A stretch of 64,000 bases of DNA from Serratia marcescens (GCF_006715005.1 NZ_VFMJ01000001.1:1364001-1428000); one strand, 5' to 3'. Counted from the stretch's first letter, positions 28,304 to 37,817 are shown. Translations and numbers: made by a program. The notes: generated by a model from the letters alone, not told the origin.

Positions 28304-29149
28304 ATGTTCGTTCCCTTTCTTATTATGTTCCGCGAGGGGCTGGAGGCTGCGCTGATCGTCAGCCTGATCGCCAGCTACCTGAAACGCACGCAGCGCAGCC
28401 AATGGCTGGGCGCGGTGTGGATCGGCGTGATTGTCGCCGCGGCGCTGTGTCTGGCGCTCGGCATCTTCATCAATGAAACCACCGGCGAGTTCCCGCAGAA
28501 ACAGCAGGAGCTGTTCGAGGGCATCGTGGCGGTGGTGGCGGTGCTGATCCTCACCTATATGGTGTTCTGGATGCGTAAGGTGTCCAAGTCGGTCAAGGTG
28601 CATCTGGAAGGGGCGATCGATCAGGCGCTCAACGCCGGTAAAGGGCAGGGGTGGGCGCTGGTGGCGATGGTGTTCTTCGCCGTGGCGCGCGAAGGGCTGG
28701 AGTCGGTGTTCTTCCTGCTGGCGGCGTTCCAGCAAGACGTGGGCGCCGCAGCGCCGATCGGCGCGGTGCTCGGCCTGGTGGCCGCCATCGTGCTGGGCAT
28801 GATGATTTATTGGGGTGGGGTGAAGCTGCACCTGGCCAAGTTTTTCAAATGGACCAGCCTGTTCATTCTGTTCGTCGCCGCCGGCCTGGCCGCCGGAGCG
28901 ATCCGCGCCTTCCACGAAGCCGGCCTGTGGAACCACTTCCAGGCTATCGCCTTCGATTTCAGCAGCACCCTGTCGACCCATTCGCTGTTCGGCACCCTGC
29001 TGGAAGGCATCCTCGGGTACCAGGAAGCGCCGACGGTCAGCGAAGTGGCGGTCTACTTCTTGTATCTGATCCCGGCGCTGATTTTCTTTTTCCTGCCGCA
29101 GCGCGCGGAGCCGGCAGCGGCCCCGGCGCAACGTAAAATCAATCATTAA
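28304..29149 (+). CDS. efeU: Iron permease EfeU
   Basis: EfeU is the inner-membrane Fe2+/Fe3+ channel of the low-pH iron importer EfeUOB, of the Ftr1/OFeT family. The 281-residue frame is intact, unlike the frameshifted E. coli K-12 copy. It carries two REXXE iron motifs: REGLE at residues 10-14 ([10 protein letters not shown]) and a second in [10 protein letters not shown] near residue 130, and seven hydrophobic segments. It is the first gene of the operon; the TAA is followed at 29170 by efeO. Confidence 0.96.
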   Translation: MFVPFLIMFREGLEAALIVSLIASYLKRTQRSQWLGAVWIGVIVAAALCLALGIFINETTGEFPQKQQELFEGIVAVVAVLILTYMVFWMRKVSKSVKVHLEGAIDQALNAGKGQGWALVAMVFFAVAREGLESVFFLLAAFQQDVGAAAPIGAVLGLVAAIVLGMMIYWGGVKLHLAKFFKWTSLFILFVAAGLAAGAIRAFHEAGLWNHFQAIAFDFSSTLSTHSLFGTLLEGILGYQEAPTVSEVAVYFLYLIPALIFFFLPQRAEPAAAPAQRKINH

Positions 29150-29169
29150 TGTTTAATAGGGAATCTCGT

Positions 29170-30306
29170 ATGTCTACTCCGTTATTTCGCCGCAAGGCGT
29201 TGCACGCAGCATTACTGGCTATCCCGGCGTTTGCGCTGAGCATCGACGCGTTGGCGGCGGACGTGCCGCAGGTCAAGGTTACGGTTAACGACAAGCAGTG
29301 CGAACCGATGCAGCTGACGGTGCCGGCAGGCAAAACGCAGTTTGTGGTGCATAACACCAGCCAGAAAAACGTCGAATGGGAAATCCTGAAAGGGGTGATG
29401 GTGGTGGAAGAGCGCGAGAACATCGCGCCGGGCTTCACCCAGAAAATGACCGCCACGCTGGAAGCGGGCGAATACGACATGACCTGTGGGCTGCTCAGCA
29501 ACCCGAAAGGCAAACTGACCGTCACCGCGGCAAGCAATGGCGCCACCGACGGTAAACCGAACGCGCTGGACTTGGTTGGCCCGATCGCCGAATACAAAGT
29601 CTACGTCATCAAAGAAGTCGATGGGCTGGTGAAACAGACCAAGCTGTTCACCGACGCGGTGAAGGCCGGCAACGTGGAGCAAGCGCGCAAGCTGTACGCG
29701 CCGACCCGCCAGCATTATGAACGCATCGAGCCGATCGCCGAGCTGTTCTCCGATCTGGATGGCAGCATCGACGCCCGTGAAGACGACTACGAGAAGAAAT
29801 CGGCGGATCCGAACTTCACCGGTTTCCACCGTCTGGAGAAGGCGCTGTTTGCCGACAACTCCACCAAAGACATGGGCGCCTACGCCGATCGCCTGTACCA
29901 CGACACCGTAGAGCTGCAAAAGCGCGTGAGTGAACTGACCTTCCCGCCGAGCAAGGTGGTGGGCGGCGCAGCCGGGCTGATCGAAGAAGTGGCGGCCAGC
30001 AAGATCAGCGGTGAAGAAGACCGCTACAGCCGCACCGACCTGTGGGATTTCCAGGCCAACGTCGACGGCGCGCAGAAGATAGTCAACCTGCTGCGCCCGC
30101 TGTTGGTCAAGGCCAACAAGCCGCTGCTGGACAAGATCGACGCCAACTTCAAAACCGTCGACACCATTTTGGCGAAGTACCAAACCAAAGAGGGCTATGA
30201 GTCCTATGAGAAGCTGACCGATGCCGATCGCAATGCGTTGAAAGGGCCGATCACCACGCTGGCGGAAGACCTTTCCCAACTGCGCGGCGTATTGGGTCTG
30301 GACTGA
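29170..30306 (+). CDS. efeO: Periplasmic iron uptake protein EfeO
   Basis: EfeO is the periplasmic component of EfeUOB that captures iron for EfeU. The 378-residue protein has a signal peptide ([20 protein letters not shown]), a cupredoxin-like domain (about 35-130, with [15 protein letters not shown] near its end) and a C-terminal M75 domain carrying the HxxE motif in [11 protein letters not shown]. The start is ATG 29170 ([12 protein letters not shown]); an upstream in-frame ATG at 29149 is disfavoured because the signal sequence begins at MSTP. Confidence 0.95.
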   Translation: MSTPLFRRKALHAALLAIPAFALSIDALAADVPQVKVTVNDKQCEPMQLTVPAGKTQFVVHNTSQKNVEWEILKGVMVVEERENIAPGFTQKMTATLEAGEYDMTCGLLSNPKGKLTVTAASNGATDGKPNALDLVGPIAEYKVYVIKEVDGLVKQTKLFTDAVKAGNVEQARKLYAPTRQHYERIEPIAELFSDLDGSIDAREDDYEKKSADPNFTGFHRLEKALFADNSTKDMGAYADRLYHDTVELQKRVSELTFPPSKVVGGAAGLIEEVAASKISGEEDRYSRTDLWDFQANVDGAQKIVNLLRPLLVKANKPLLDKIDANFKTVDTILAKYQTKEGYESYEKLTDADRNALKGPITTLAEDLSQLRGVLGLD

Positions 30307-30317
30307 GGCATACGGTT

Positions 30318-31616
30318 ATGAGCAACAAGGCAGGCCCGAATAACGGGCCTCATCCGCATTCTCAGGGGGCGGCATCGCCTTCGCGGCGCCGTTTGCTGCA
30401 GGGGCTGGGGCTAAGCGCACTGGCGCTGGGCGGCACCCGCCTGGCGCAGGCGACGGGCAACGTGGCGGAGCCGTTGGCGACGCCGCAGGATGAGCGCTGG
30501 CAGAAACAGCCGTTTTATGGCCGCCATCAGGCCGGGGTGCTGACCCCGCAACAGGCGGCGATGATGCTGGTGGCGTTCGACGTGCTGGCGACCAGCAAAG
30601 CGGATCTGGAGCGCCTGTTCCGGCTGCTGACCGATCGCATCGCGTTCCTGACCCACGGCGGCAAGGCGCCGGAGGTGGACGCCAAGCTGCCGCCGCTTGA
30701 TTCGGGGATCATGGGGCCGGAGATTTACCCGGATAACCTGACCATCACCGTCTCGGTCGGCGCATCGCTGTTCGACGAACGCTTTGGCCTGCAGGCGCAA
30801 AAGCCGCTGCGGTTGCAAAAAATGACCCGCTTCCCCAACGATGCGCTGGACGCCGGGCTTTGCCACGGCGATCTGCTGCTGCAGATCTGCGCCAACACCA
30901 ATGAAACGGTGATTCACGCACTGCGCGACATCATCAAGCATTCGCCGGATCTGCTCAGCGTGCGCTGGAAGCGGGAAGGATTTATCTCCGCGCATGCGGC
31001 GCGCAGCAAAGGCAAAGAAACGCCGATCAACCTGCTGGGCTTCAAAGACGGCACCGCCAACCCGAAAACCGACAACAAACCGCTGATGGATAAGGTGGTG
31101 TGGGTCGGCGACAACGTCGGCGAGCCGGCGTGGACGGCGGGCGGCAGCTACCAGGCAGCGCGCATTATTCGCTTCCGAGTGGAGTTTTGGGATCGCACGC
31201 CGCTGCAGGAACAGGAAACCATTTTCGGTCGCGAAAAGCACAGCGGCGCGCCGCTCGGCATGAAGCATGAACATGACGAGCCGAACTACGCGAACGATCC
31301 TGACGGCAAGGTGATCCCGATGGATGCGCACATTCGGCTGGCTAACCCGCGCACGCCGGAAAGCCAAAGCAACCTGATGCTGCGGCGTGGCTACAGCTAT
31401 TCCCTTGGCGTTTCCAATGCCGGGCAGCTGGAAATGGGGCTGCTGTTTGTCTGCTATCAGGCCGATCTGGAAAAAGGATTCCTGACGGTGCAAAAAAGGC
31501 TCAACGGCGAAGCGCTGGAAGAATACATCAAGCCGATCGGCGGCGGGTATTTCTTCGTATTGCCGGGCGTGAAAGAGGGCGGCGACTATTTGGCCAGCGG
31601 CCTGCTCAAGGCCTAA
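30318..31616 (+). CDS. efeB: Dye-decolorising haem peroxidase EfeB (Tat substrate)
   Basis: EfeB is a haem-containing DyP-type peroxidase exported folded by the Tat system; it oxidises Fe2+ or, as proposed, releases iron from haem for EfeUO. The 432-residue protein has a twin-arginine signal ([18 protein letters not shown], about residues 19-36) and the family motif GFKDGTANP (GxxDG) with distal Asp, plus a conserved proximal His region toward the C terminus. It follows efeO by 11 bases. A GC hairpin with four T residues ends the operon. Confidence 0.96.
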   Translation: MSNKAGPNNGPHPHSQGAASPSRRRLLQGLGLSALALGGTRLAQATGNVAEPLATPQDERWQKQPFYGRHQAGVLTPQQAAMMLVAFDVLATSKADLERLFRLLTDRIAFLTHGGKAPEVDAKLPPLDSGIMGPEIYPDNLTITVSVGASLFDERFGLQAQKPLRLQKMTRFPNDALDAGLCHGDLLLQICANTNETVIHALRDIIKHSPDLLSVRWKREGFISAHAARSKGKETPINLLGFKDGTANPKTDNKPLMDKVVWVGDNVGEPAWTAGGSYQAARIIRFRVEFWDRTPLQEQETIFGREKHSGAPLGMKHEHDEPNYANDPDGKVIPMDAHIRLANPRTPESQSNLMLRRGYSYSLGVSNAGQLEMGLLFVCYQADLEKGFLTVQKRLNGEALEEYIKPIGGGYFFVLPGVKEGGDYLASGLLKA

Positions 31617-31626
31617 GCGCGCAATG

Positions 31627-31653
31627 ACGAGGCGGGATCTTCCGCCTCGTTTT
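31627..31653 (+). terminator. Terminator of efeUOB
   Basis: Nine-base arms ACGAGGCGG / CCGCCTCGT, six-base loop, four T residues; it begins 11 bases after the efeB stop. The short T-run makes it moderate in strength. Confidence 0.7.
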
Positions 31654-31930
31654 ACGTTGGCTTGCCTATTGTGCGGGACATTAAGCGACGGGGTTCAATT
31701 CAATCCGTCGCCTGCGAATTAAAAAATCTGAAGGGCCCGCCGACTTTTGGTTGTGCAAATTTTAATCGAGAAACTAAAGTGTCATTCGCGGTTTTTAATT
31801 GTAATTTGTTGATATTTATAGGGTAAAAATTTTTATGGAATGACGTGCCGAGCGTGATATAGTGTTTTTGCGCTAACTGAAAACAAAAGATATAAAATTT
31901 TTTTACATTTTAGTAACGCGACAGGATTGA

Positions 31931-31948
31931 ATGTCATTATACTGTAAT
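31931..31948 (+). promoter_or_regulatory. Putative Pho box upstream of phoH
   Basis: Two TGTCAT/CTGTAA half-sites with 11-base spacing (ATGTCATTATACTGTAAT) match the PhoB box CTGTCATANATCTGTCAC at about 13-14 of 18 positions. E. coli phoH is a known PhoB target. It lies about 390 bases before the phoH ATG but about 70 before the leader frame. Confidence 0.5.
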
Positions 31949-32013
31949 CATCTGGCGGTAGTTTTCACACGGTGCACAGCTTGAAGCTGTAAATATCACT
32001 GCGGGGATCGCTA

Positions 32014-32277
32014 ATGGTAAAGTCCTTGGTTGGGCTGGAAAGAAAAAATAACACATCTCCCCTGATTTCTCGTTGTAACGAGGGTTCTCTCTCCGACTCT
32101 CTTTTACCGGCAACCCCGCACTCTTATCGCTATCGAATCTCATCACTTTTTACTCCACGTTTATTGATGCAGTCCGCGTTGTCCCGTGAAGACACGGCGC
32201 TTAAGCGTTGCCGTCGATTCACCTTGTCCCTTGGCTCTTATTGGCTCGGAGGAGGCCAAAACCTAATACGTGTGTGA
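32014..32277 (+). CDS. Hypothetical 87-residue leader frame before phoH
   Basis: An ATG preceded by GGGGAT at a reasonable distance opens a frame (MVKSLVGLERKNNTSPLISR...) rich in Ser, Arg and Leu, ending GSYWLGGGQNLIRV. It is in the same frame as phoH but separated by three in-frame stops (32275, 32311, 32323). It sits just downstream of the Pho-box-like site. It may be a translated leader, a misread untranslated region, or the relic of a longer phoH N terminus. No domain recognised. Confidence 0.3.
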   Translation: MVKSLVGLERKNNTSPLISRCNEGSLSDSLLPATPHSYRYRISSLFTPRLLMQSALSREDTALKRCRRFTLSLGSYWLGGGQNLIRV

Positions 32278-32334
32278 AACATAATCGCGCGGCCTGGCCG
32301 TTGCGGTAGGTGAAACAAACTGTAAGGTGCCACT

Positions 32335-33123
32335 ATGGGTAGACAGAAAGCAGTGATCAAAGCACGTCGTGAAGCGAAACGCGTTATTCGTCGTGACGCT
32401 CGTAGTCATCGCCAGCTGGAAGAAGAGTCTGTGACCTCGCTGGTGCAAATGGGGGGAGTCGAGTCTATCGGCATGGCGCGAGACAAGCGCGATAGCTCAC
32501 CCATCGAGGCTAGAACCGAAGCTCAGGGTCATTACTTATCAGCCATAGAGAATAAGCAGCTGATCTTCGCCACCGGCGAAGCCGGCTGTGGCAAAACATT
32601 CATCAGCGCCGCCAAGGCGGCGGAGGCGCTGATCCATAAAGAGGTGGATCGGATTATCGTTACCCGTCCTGTTTTGCAGGCGGATGAAGACCTTGGCTTC
32701 TTGCCGGGTGATATCTCCGAGAAATTCGCGCCTTATTTCCGCCCGGTGTATGACATCCTGGTGCGCCGTTTGGGTTCCTCCTTTATGCAGTACTGCCTGC
32801 GGCCGGAAATCGGCAAGGTAGAGATTGCGCCGTTCGCTTATATGCGTGGACGCACCTTCGAAAATGCGGTCGTTATCCTGGATGAAGCCCAGAACGTGAC
32901 CGCCAGCCAGATGAAAATGTTCCTGACCCGCCTGGGAGAAAACGTGACGGTTATCGTTAACGGTGACGTGACCCAGTGCGACTTGCCACGCGGCGTGAAA
33001 TCCGGCCTCAGCGACGCGCTGGAACGCTTCGAAGAGGACGAGATGATCGGCGTTATCCGCTTTGAGAAACAGGACTGCGTGCGCTCCGCTTTGTGCCAGC
33101 GCACGCTCAACGCTTACAGTTAA
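32335..33123 (+). CDS. phoH: PhoH family ATPase
   Basis: PhoH is a cytoplasmic P-loop ATPase/putative RNA helicase-like protein induced by phosphate starvation; its cellular job is still unclear. The 262-residue protein has Walker A GEAGCGKT (residues 81-88), Walker B VVILDEAQN and the family hallmark TRPVLQADEDLGFLPGDISE. It starts MGRQKAVIKARREAKRV behind GTAAGGTG. It is monocistronic, with a terminator 17 bases after the stop. Confidence 0.95.
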   Translation: MGRQKAVIKARREAKRVIRRDARSHRQLEEESVTSLVQMGGVESIGMARDKRDSSPIEARTEAQGHYLSAIENKQLIFATGEAGCGKTFISAAKAAEALIHKEVDRIIVTRPVLQADEDLGFLPGDISEKFAPYFRPVYDILVRRLGSSFMQYCLRPEIGKVEIAPFAYMRGRTFENAVVILDEAQNVTASQMKMFLTRLGENVTVIVNGDVTQCDLPRGVKSGLSDALERFEEDEMIGVIRFEKQDCVRSALCQRTLNAYS

Positions 33124-33139
33124 CCTATCCGCTAATAGA

Positions 33140-33163
33140 AAGGCCGCTTCGGCGGCCTTTTTT
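33140..33163 (+). terminator. Rho-independent terminator of phoH
   Basis: Arms AAGGCCGC / GCGGCCTT with a TTCG loop followed by a T-run. Confidence 0.93.
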
Positions 33164-33357
33164 CTCTCCGCAATTTCCCCTCTCGTTTAGCCTTTGTGTA
33201 AATTATTGTGGTTATTTGTATAGATTTTCGTTGAGTTAGCGTTAATGATTAATGGGTTCCAGATTGGCGCGCAACTTGCGTGCGCCGCCAAAAGGACACT
33301 ATCTGGGGTGTGCGCCGTGCGGCGCATTGAGTGTGAGTTCCTTGATGCGATTCAAAC

Positions 33358-34260
33358 ATGAAATATATCATTCTGATTTTGCTTATTTTATGCGTCGTCT
33401 ATGTGCATTACCGCGGGCGGGTACGCTACAACGTGTGGCGACAGCTGTCTGACCATTCCACCTTTACCGCACCGCTGAACGTCTTTATGTATCTGTTTTC
33501 CCGTGTGCCGACCACGCCGTACCTGAAGCCGGAGCAGTTCCCTGAGCTGGCGGTACTGCGGGAGAATTGGGAAACCATCCGCGACGAAGGACAGAAGCTG
33601 ATGGAGATCCAGCAGATCAAAGCGTCCGATCAATTCAACGACGCCGGGTTCAACTCGTTCTTCAAGACTGGCTGGAAACGCTTTTATCTGAAATGGTATG
33701 AGGACAGCCATCCTTCCGCCATGACCCTGTGCCCGCAGACCACGGAACTGCTGCGCAGCCTGCCTTCGGTCAAGGCGGCGATGTTTGCCGAACTGCCGGA
33801 CGGCAGCCGCTTGCCGCGCCACCGCGACCCTTATGCCGGTTCGCTGCGTTATCACCTGGGGCTGATTACCCCCAACGATGACCGCTGCTTTATTGAGGTG
33901 GACGGCGAGCGCTACAGCTGGCGCGACGGTGAAGGCGTGATGTTCGATGAAACCTACCTGCACTACGCGGAAAATCAGAGCGGGCAAAATCGTCTGATCC
34001 TGTTCTGCGACATCGAACGGCCGATGCGCTACCGTTGGGCGCAGGCGGTGAACCACTGGCTGGGGCGCAATCTGATGAGCGCCGCCACCGCGCCGAACGA
34101 AGAGGGCGATCGCACCGGCGGCGTCAACAAGATGTTCAAATACATCTATGCGATACGTCGAGTGGGGAAACGCCTGAAGGCCTGGAACCGTACCGGTTAT
34201 TACATCATCAAGTGGATTTTGTTCGGGGGGATCGCCGCGGCGATATTCTTCTCGGTATAA
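33358..34260 (+). CDS. lpxO: Lipid A hydroxylase LpxO
   Basis: LpxO is an inner-membrane Fe2+/2-oxoglutarate dioxygenase that adds a 2-hydroxyl to the secondary acyl chain of lipid A, altering outer-membrane properties and innate immune sensing. The 300-residue protein has an N-terminal membrane helix (MKYIILILLILCVVYVHYRG), an aspartyl/asparaginyl hydroxylase-type domain with iron ligands His155-x-Asp157 (RLPRHRDPYAG) and His202 (ETYLHYAEN), and a C-terminal hydrophobic segment (WILFGGIAAAIFFSV). The 234-base leader region contains a TGCGCC/GGCGCA hairpin (33311-33326). The ribosome site is weak. Confidence 0.9.
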   Translation: MKYIILILLILCVVYVHYRGRVRYNVWRQLSDHSTFTAPLNVFMYLFSRVPTTPYLKPEQFPELAVLRENWETIRDEGQKLMEIQQIKASDQFNDAGFNSFFKTGWKRFYLKWYEDSHPSAMTLCPQTTELLRSLPSVKAAMFAELPDGSRLPRHRDPYAGSLRYHLGLITPNDDRCFIEVDGERYSWRDGEGVMFDETYLHYAENQSGQNRLILFCDIERPMRYRWAQAVNHWLGRNLMSAATAPNEEGDRTGGVNKMFKYIYAIRRVGKRLKAWNRTGYYIIKWILFGGIAAAIFFSV

Positions 34261-34267
34261 CGAAGAC

Positions 34268-34294
34268 AGGGGCGCACTGTGTGCGCCCCTTTTT
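34268..34294 (+). terminator. Terminator between lpxO and chaA
   Basis: Arms AGGGGCGCA / TGCGCCCCT with a five-base loop followed by T residues on the plus strand, ending lpxO. It lies immediately beyond the convergent chaA stop, so it may also weakly stop chaA messages. Confidence 0.88.
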
Positions 34295-34296
34295 GA

Positions 34297-35400
34297 TCAG
34301 GCGAAGATAGTCATCATGTAGGCGGCGAACAGCGCCAGGTGGGCGGTGCCGTTCAGCACGTTAGTGCGGCCGGTCGAGAACGACAGCTGGCACAGCAGCA
34401 ACACCGTCAGCATCACCACGATATGCGGCGTTTGCAGGCCGAAGATCAGCGTCTGCCCGGTCAGGGTGGCGATGATGGTGACCGCCGGTACCGTCAGGGA
34501 GATGGTCGCCAGCACCGAACCGAAGAACAGGTTCATGGCACGTTGCACCTGATTGTTCAACACGGCGCGCAGCGCGCCCAGCCCTTCAGGCGACAGGATC
34601 AACAGCGCCACCAGGAAGCCGGTGAACTGCGCCGGCGCATTCATCTTGGTCAGCAGGCCTTCCAGCGGATTGGCATTGAACTTGGTGACGGCGATAACCG
34701 CGATCAGGTGCACGACGAGCCAGGCGGCATGCCAGGCACTGCTATGGGAAGAGGGCTTGCCGTGATGCGGGTCGCCATCGTCGTCTTCATGCTCGTACAC
34801 GAACAGGCTCTGGTGGGTTTTGGTCTGGATCACCAGGAACACGCCATACATGGCGGCGGAGATCAGTGCCACCAACAGCGCTTGTCCGGTGCTGAAGTTG
34901 CCGCCCGGCAGCGCGCTCGGGAACACCAGCACGATCACCGCCAACGGGAAAATCGCCATCAGGTACTGTTTGATGCCGCCCAGGTTGACGTACTGGGTGG
35001 CGAACTTGCGCCCGCCGAGCAGCAGCGCGAAACCCACCAGGCCGGCGGAAACGATCATGATGATGGAATACAGCGTGTCGCGCATCAGCGCCGGCGCGGC
35101 GTCGCCGGTGGCCATCAGCGCCGAGATCAGGCTGACCTCGAGGATCACCACCGACAGGCTGAGGATCAGCGAGCCGTAGGGTTCACCCAACCGGTGGGCC
35201 AGCACGTCGGCATGGCGCACCACGCTGAAGGCGCTGCTGAGGATCCCCACCAGCGCGAGAATATTGATGCCGACGATCAGCGGAAAGTGAGTGGTGCTGC
35301 TCCACAGATTCAACACCACCAGCGCGGCGATGGGGAAGATCAGCGAGTATTCGGTGTGGCGAGATTTGGTGGATCGGCCAGGATCGTGTTGCGACTTCAT
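34297..35400 (-). CDS. chaA: Calcium/proton (and sodium, potassium) antiporter ChaA
   Basis: ChaA is an inner-membrane cation/proton antiporter of the CaCA family used in salt and alkaline tolerance. The 367-residue protein has about eleven helices, the two alpha-repeat signatures (GEPYGSLILSLSVVILEVSL and LLILSPEGLGALRAVLNNQV) and the acidic cytoplasmic loop YEHEDDDGDPHHGKPS. The start is ATG 35400 (MKSQHDPGRSTK); a longer frame to 35580 has no family counterpart. Confidence 0.95.
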   Translation of the reverse strand: MKSQHDPGRSTKSRHTEYSLIFPIAALVVLNLWSSTTHFPLIVGINILALVGILSSAFSVVRHADVLAHRLGEPYGSLILSLSVVILEVSLISALMATGDAAPALMRDTLYSIIMIVSAGLVGFALLLGGRKFATQYVNLGGIKQYLMAIFPLAVIVLVFPSALPGGNFSTGQALLVALISAAMYGVFLVIQTKTHQSLFVYEHEDDDGDPHHGKPSSHSSAWHAAWLVVHLIAVIAVTKFNANPLEGLLTKMNAPAQFTGFLVALLILSPEGLGALRAVLNNQVQRAMNLFFGSVLATISLTVPAVTIIATLTGQTLIFGLQTPHIVVMLTVLLLCQLSFSTGRTNVLNGTAHLALFAAYMMTIFA

Positions 35401-35567
35401 GAGGGTGGCACTCCTTCTCAAACAGCGTAGCCCGTCAGCGCCGGTCGCCGTGATGCGGCAACTCTGCGTTTCCAGTAGGTATTTTATATTAGGATACACC
35501 CACGGCGCCGGTGTGATGTTGTTTTTATCTGAGAAAGCAATTGCTTGCTTTATGTGATCAGGGTAAC

Positions 35568-35593
35568 AAAAAAACCGCACGGGGTGCGGTTTT
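35568..35593 (-). terminator. Terminator downstream of the siderophore-interacting protein gene
   Basis: Arms AAAACCGCA / TGCGGTTTT with seven T residues following on the minus strand. It lies about 100 bases beyond the stop at 35695 and before the chaA promoter region. T residues on the plus side could make it bidirectional. Confidence 0.85.
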
Positions 35594-35694
35594 ATTTACT
35601 TACTTTTACGCAATAACGCCAATTTTTAACGTTAGATATGAGAAAAGTCGTGTTTACTTATTTAGCATGCGGTTAATCAAGGAAAATACAGCCG

Positions 35695-36513
35695 TTAGTC
35701 GTCAATATTATCCATGATTTCATGCCGTTTATTGTGGTAACCCTCTTCATTTAGCCCTTCACGCCAGTAAGGTACGGCATAAAGACGATTACGATCGCAT
35801 TGACGTTCGCGGCGCAGGTAGCGGCGCAGATCTACCACCAGGCGATCTTCACCGGCGAGCCAGAAGTGGGTTTCGCCCTGCGGCAGAGACTGCGCGCGGA
35901 ACCGAGCGACCAATTCGTCGGTTTTCTCCGTGCCGCCGACGATCCAATTCACCTCAACGCTGGCCGGTTTTTTCAGGTCAATCACGTCGGCAGTGCTGTC
36001 TACGCGGACGAAAGCGCGCCCGGCGCTGTGCGGCGGCAGGTTTTCCAACAGCGCGGCCAGCGCAGGCAGCGAGGAAGGATCGCCCGCCAGGCAGTAGAAA
36101 TCGGCCGCCGGCAGCATCGGTTTGGGGCCGCCCGGGTTACTGATGCCGATTTTATCGCCGGCTTTTGCCTGGCGCGCAAAGTCGACTGCCGGCCCCTGGT
36201 GATCGTGAATCGCGAATTCGATGTCCACTTCCGCCTGTTCCGGGCGCACGGCGCGAATGGAATAGGTGCGCACGATTGGGCGTACGGCATCTGCGGCCCA
36301 GCGTGGGCCGTTTTCGGTCAGCGTCGGCAGGTCCGGCTGTGTTTGGCCCGCGAGCGGCAAAAAGACCTTGATGTGTGCGGCGGCGGCGTTGGCCGGGTAG
36401 TAGCGCAGATCGGGCGCGGTAAAGGTGATGCGGCGCAGGTGCGGCGTAATGTCCTGTACGGCGCTGACGGCGATCAGGTAGGGGGCGCGTGAGCGAGGGG
36501 CTTCGGTAGTCAC
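35695..36513 (-). CDS. Siderophore-interacting protein (FAD-binding ferric reductase, ViuB/YqjH type)
   Basis: These cytoplasmic flavoproteins reduce iron in imported ferric siderophores to release Fe2+. The 272-residue protein has the FAD-binding barrel with RPIVRTYSIRAV (about residues 79-90), a phosphate-binding NPGGPKPML segment and the SIP C-terminal domain with FWLAGEDRLVVDLRRYLRRE. It starts at GTG 36513 behind AAGGAG. A Fur-box-like site lies about 50 bases upstream. It interrupts the chaA-chaB pair found side by side in E. coli. Confidence 0.9.
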   Translation of the reverse strand: MTTEAPRSRAPYLIAVSAVQDITPHLRRITFTAPDLRYYPANAAAAHIKVFLPLAGQTQPDLPTLTENGPRWAADAVRPIVRTYSIRAVRPEQAEVDIEFAIHDHQGPAVDFARQAKAGDKIGISNPGGPKPMLPAADFYCLAGDPSSLPALAALLENLPPHSAGRAFVRVDSTADVIDLKKPASVEVNWIVGGTEKTDELVARFRAQSLPQGETHFWLAGEDRLVVDLRRYLRRERQCDRNRLYAVPYWREGLNEEGYHNKRHEIMDNIDD

Positions 36514-36560
36514 GGGGATCTCCTTATAGTTCGTTTGGCGGTGAGTATACCATGCCGTTT

Positions 36561-36579
36561 GATAATGAGAATTGTTTGC
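36561..36579. promoter_or_regulatory. Putative Fur box in the SIP/chaB divergent region
   Basis: Fourteen of 19 bases match the Fur consensus, with an exact GATAATGA left half and a weaker right half. It is placed to repress the siderophore-interacting protein gene and could also affect chaB. Confidence 0.6.
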
Positions 36580-36643
36580 TCATTGAGGCGCAACTGAGTG
36601 TGAGCTAGGCTTAAGCTTCACGGAATACGCACGGGAGGACGTG

Positions 36644-36871
36644 ATGCCCTATCAAGACACGAACGACTTGCCGGACAATGTGAAGCATGTGCTGCCGGCC
36701 CATGCTCAGGCGATCTATAAAGAAGCGTTCAACAGCGCCTGGCAACAATACCGGGATCCGGAAGACCGACGCGGTGACGACAGCCGGGAGGAGACGGCGC
36801 ACAAGGTGGCCTGGGCGGCGGTCAAGCAAAGCTATCGCAAGGGAGATGATGAGCGTTGGCACAAAAAGTAA
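36644..36871 (+). CDS. chaB: ChaB, putative regulator of cation transport
   Basis: ChaB is a small cytoplasmic protein, long proposed to modulate ChaA; its real function is unsettled. The 75-residue protein starts MPYQDTNDLPDNVKHVLPAH and ends KGDDERWHKK, matching E. coli along its length. ATG 36644 follows GGGAGGAC; an adjacent in-frame GTG at 36641 would add one residue. Confidence 0.94.
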   Translation: MPYQDTNDLPDNVKHVLPAHAQAIYKEAFNSAWQQYRDPEDRRGDDSREETAHKVAWAAVKQSYRKGDDERWHKK

Positions 36872-37121
36872 CGCTTTATGCCCTGATAAAATCGTGCAGA
36901 CGTTATGCTGACCTCGGCAATTAATATTATTGCTGCTCAGTACAAATACTTTTTCACTTTAACGCGGTTTTGTAACTTGATTGCGCGTCAGGAAAAGAAT
37001 AAGGTCATTTCTATTAGGCGCGGTGATTGAATTAATAAAAATCCGCCGCCGAAAATAAAACATCAAAGGTTCAGCAGTGGCGAGGGAAGACGAGAAATCG
37101 TATTCCCGGGAGGTAATATCA

Positions 37122-37817
37122 GTGTTAACGCGAGATTTTCTGCAAAAAGCGGATTGCAAAACTGCATACGGCGCTATTGAGGAGTCGTTGCTGCTGACGC
37201 CTGAACAGCGTGCAGCCTCGTTGGATTGCACCTTATCGCGCCGGCCGGATCACAGCCCCGTATGGATATTCGGTTACGGTTCCCTGATGTGGAATCCAGT
37301 TTTCGAATCGGAAGAAGTGCGGCCCGCTACGCTGCAGGGCTGGCACCGGGCGTTCTGCATGCGGCTGACCGCCGGGCGCGGCACGCTACATCAGCCAGGG
37401 CGCATGCTGGCGTTGAAAGCTGGCGGCCAGACGACGGGATTGGCCTTCCGTCTGCCGGAAAGCAAGCTGCGCGAAGAGCTGGAGCTGCTGTGGAAGCGTG
37501 AAATGGTGACCGATTGCTACGTGCCCACCTGGTGTGAACTGCAGTTGGATGGCGGCGAGAGGGTTACCGCACTGGTGTTCGTGATGAATTCTCAACATCC
37601 GCTGTTTGAAGCAGACACCAGCTATCAGGTGATCGCGCCATTGATCGCCAGCGCCAGCGGCCCGCTGGGCACCAACGCGCAATACCTGTTTGCGCTGGAT
37701 AACGAGCTGAAGCACCACGGCATGCAGGATGATTGCATCGGCGATCTGGTGCGCTACGTACAGCAATGGTTGCAGCAGAACCGCCCCGGCGCTTTCGGGG
37801 CTGAGGCCACGGCCTGA
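37122..37817 (+). CDS. chaC: Glutathione-specific gamma-glutamylcyclotransferase ChaC
   Basis: ChaC degrades glutathione to 5-oxoproline and Cys-Gly. The 231-residue protein carries the family motif VWIFGYGSLMWNP (about residues 48-60), GWHRAFCMRLTAGRG and the conserved LLWKREM segment of the active-site region. I choose GTG 37122 (VLTRDFLQKADCKTAYG), behind GGGAGGT and aligned with the E. coli N terminus; the upstream ATG-like extension to 37077 has no homologous sequence. It is read alone and ends at a long terminator. Confidence 0.92.
   Translation: MLTRDFLQKADCKTAYGAIEESLLLTPEQRAASLDCTLSRRPDHSPVWIFGYGSLMWNPVFESEEVRPATLQGWHRAFCMRLTAGRGTLHQPGRMLALKAGGQTTGLAFRLPESKLREELELLWKREMVTDCYVPTWCELQLDGGERVTALVFVMNSQHPLFEADTSYQVIAPLIASASGPLGTNAQYLFALDNELKHHGMQDDCIGDLVRYVQQWLQQNRPGAFGAEATA

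Larger units (their letters stand above)
31654..32334. other. Long phoH upstream region
   Basis: Nearly 700 bases separate efeB from phoH. The first 270 bases are AT-rich and non-coding. A Pho-box-like site (31931-31948), an ACAGCTT/AAGCTGT dyad (31976-31990) and an 87-codon leader frame (32014-32277) follow. The layout suggests a phosphate-responsive promoter and a leader of over 300 bases before phoH. Confidence 0.45.

Noticed and set aside
32014-33123. Single long PhoH protein starting at 32014
   Set aside because: Three in-frame stop codons separate the leader frame from the phoH ATG.
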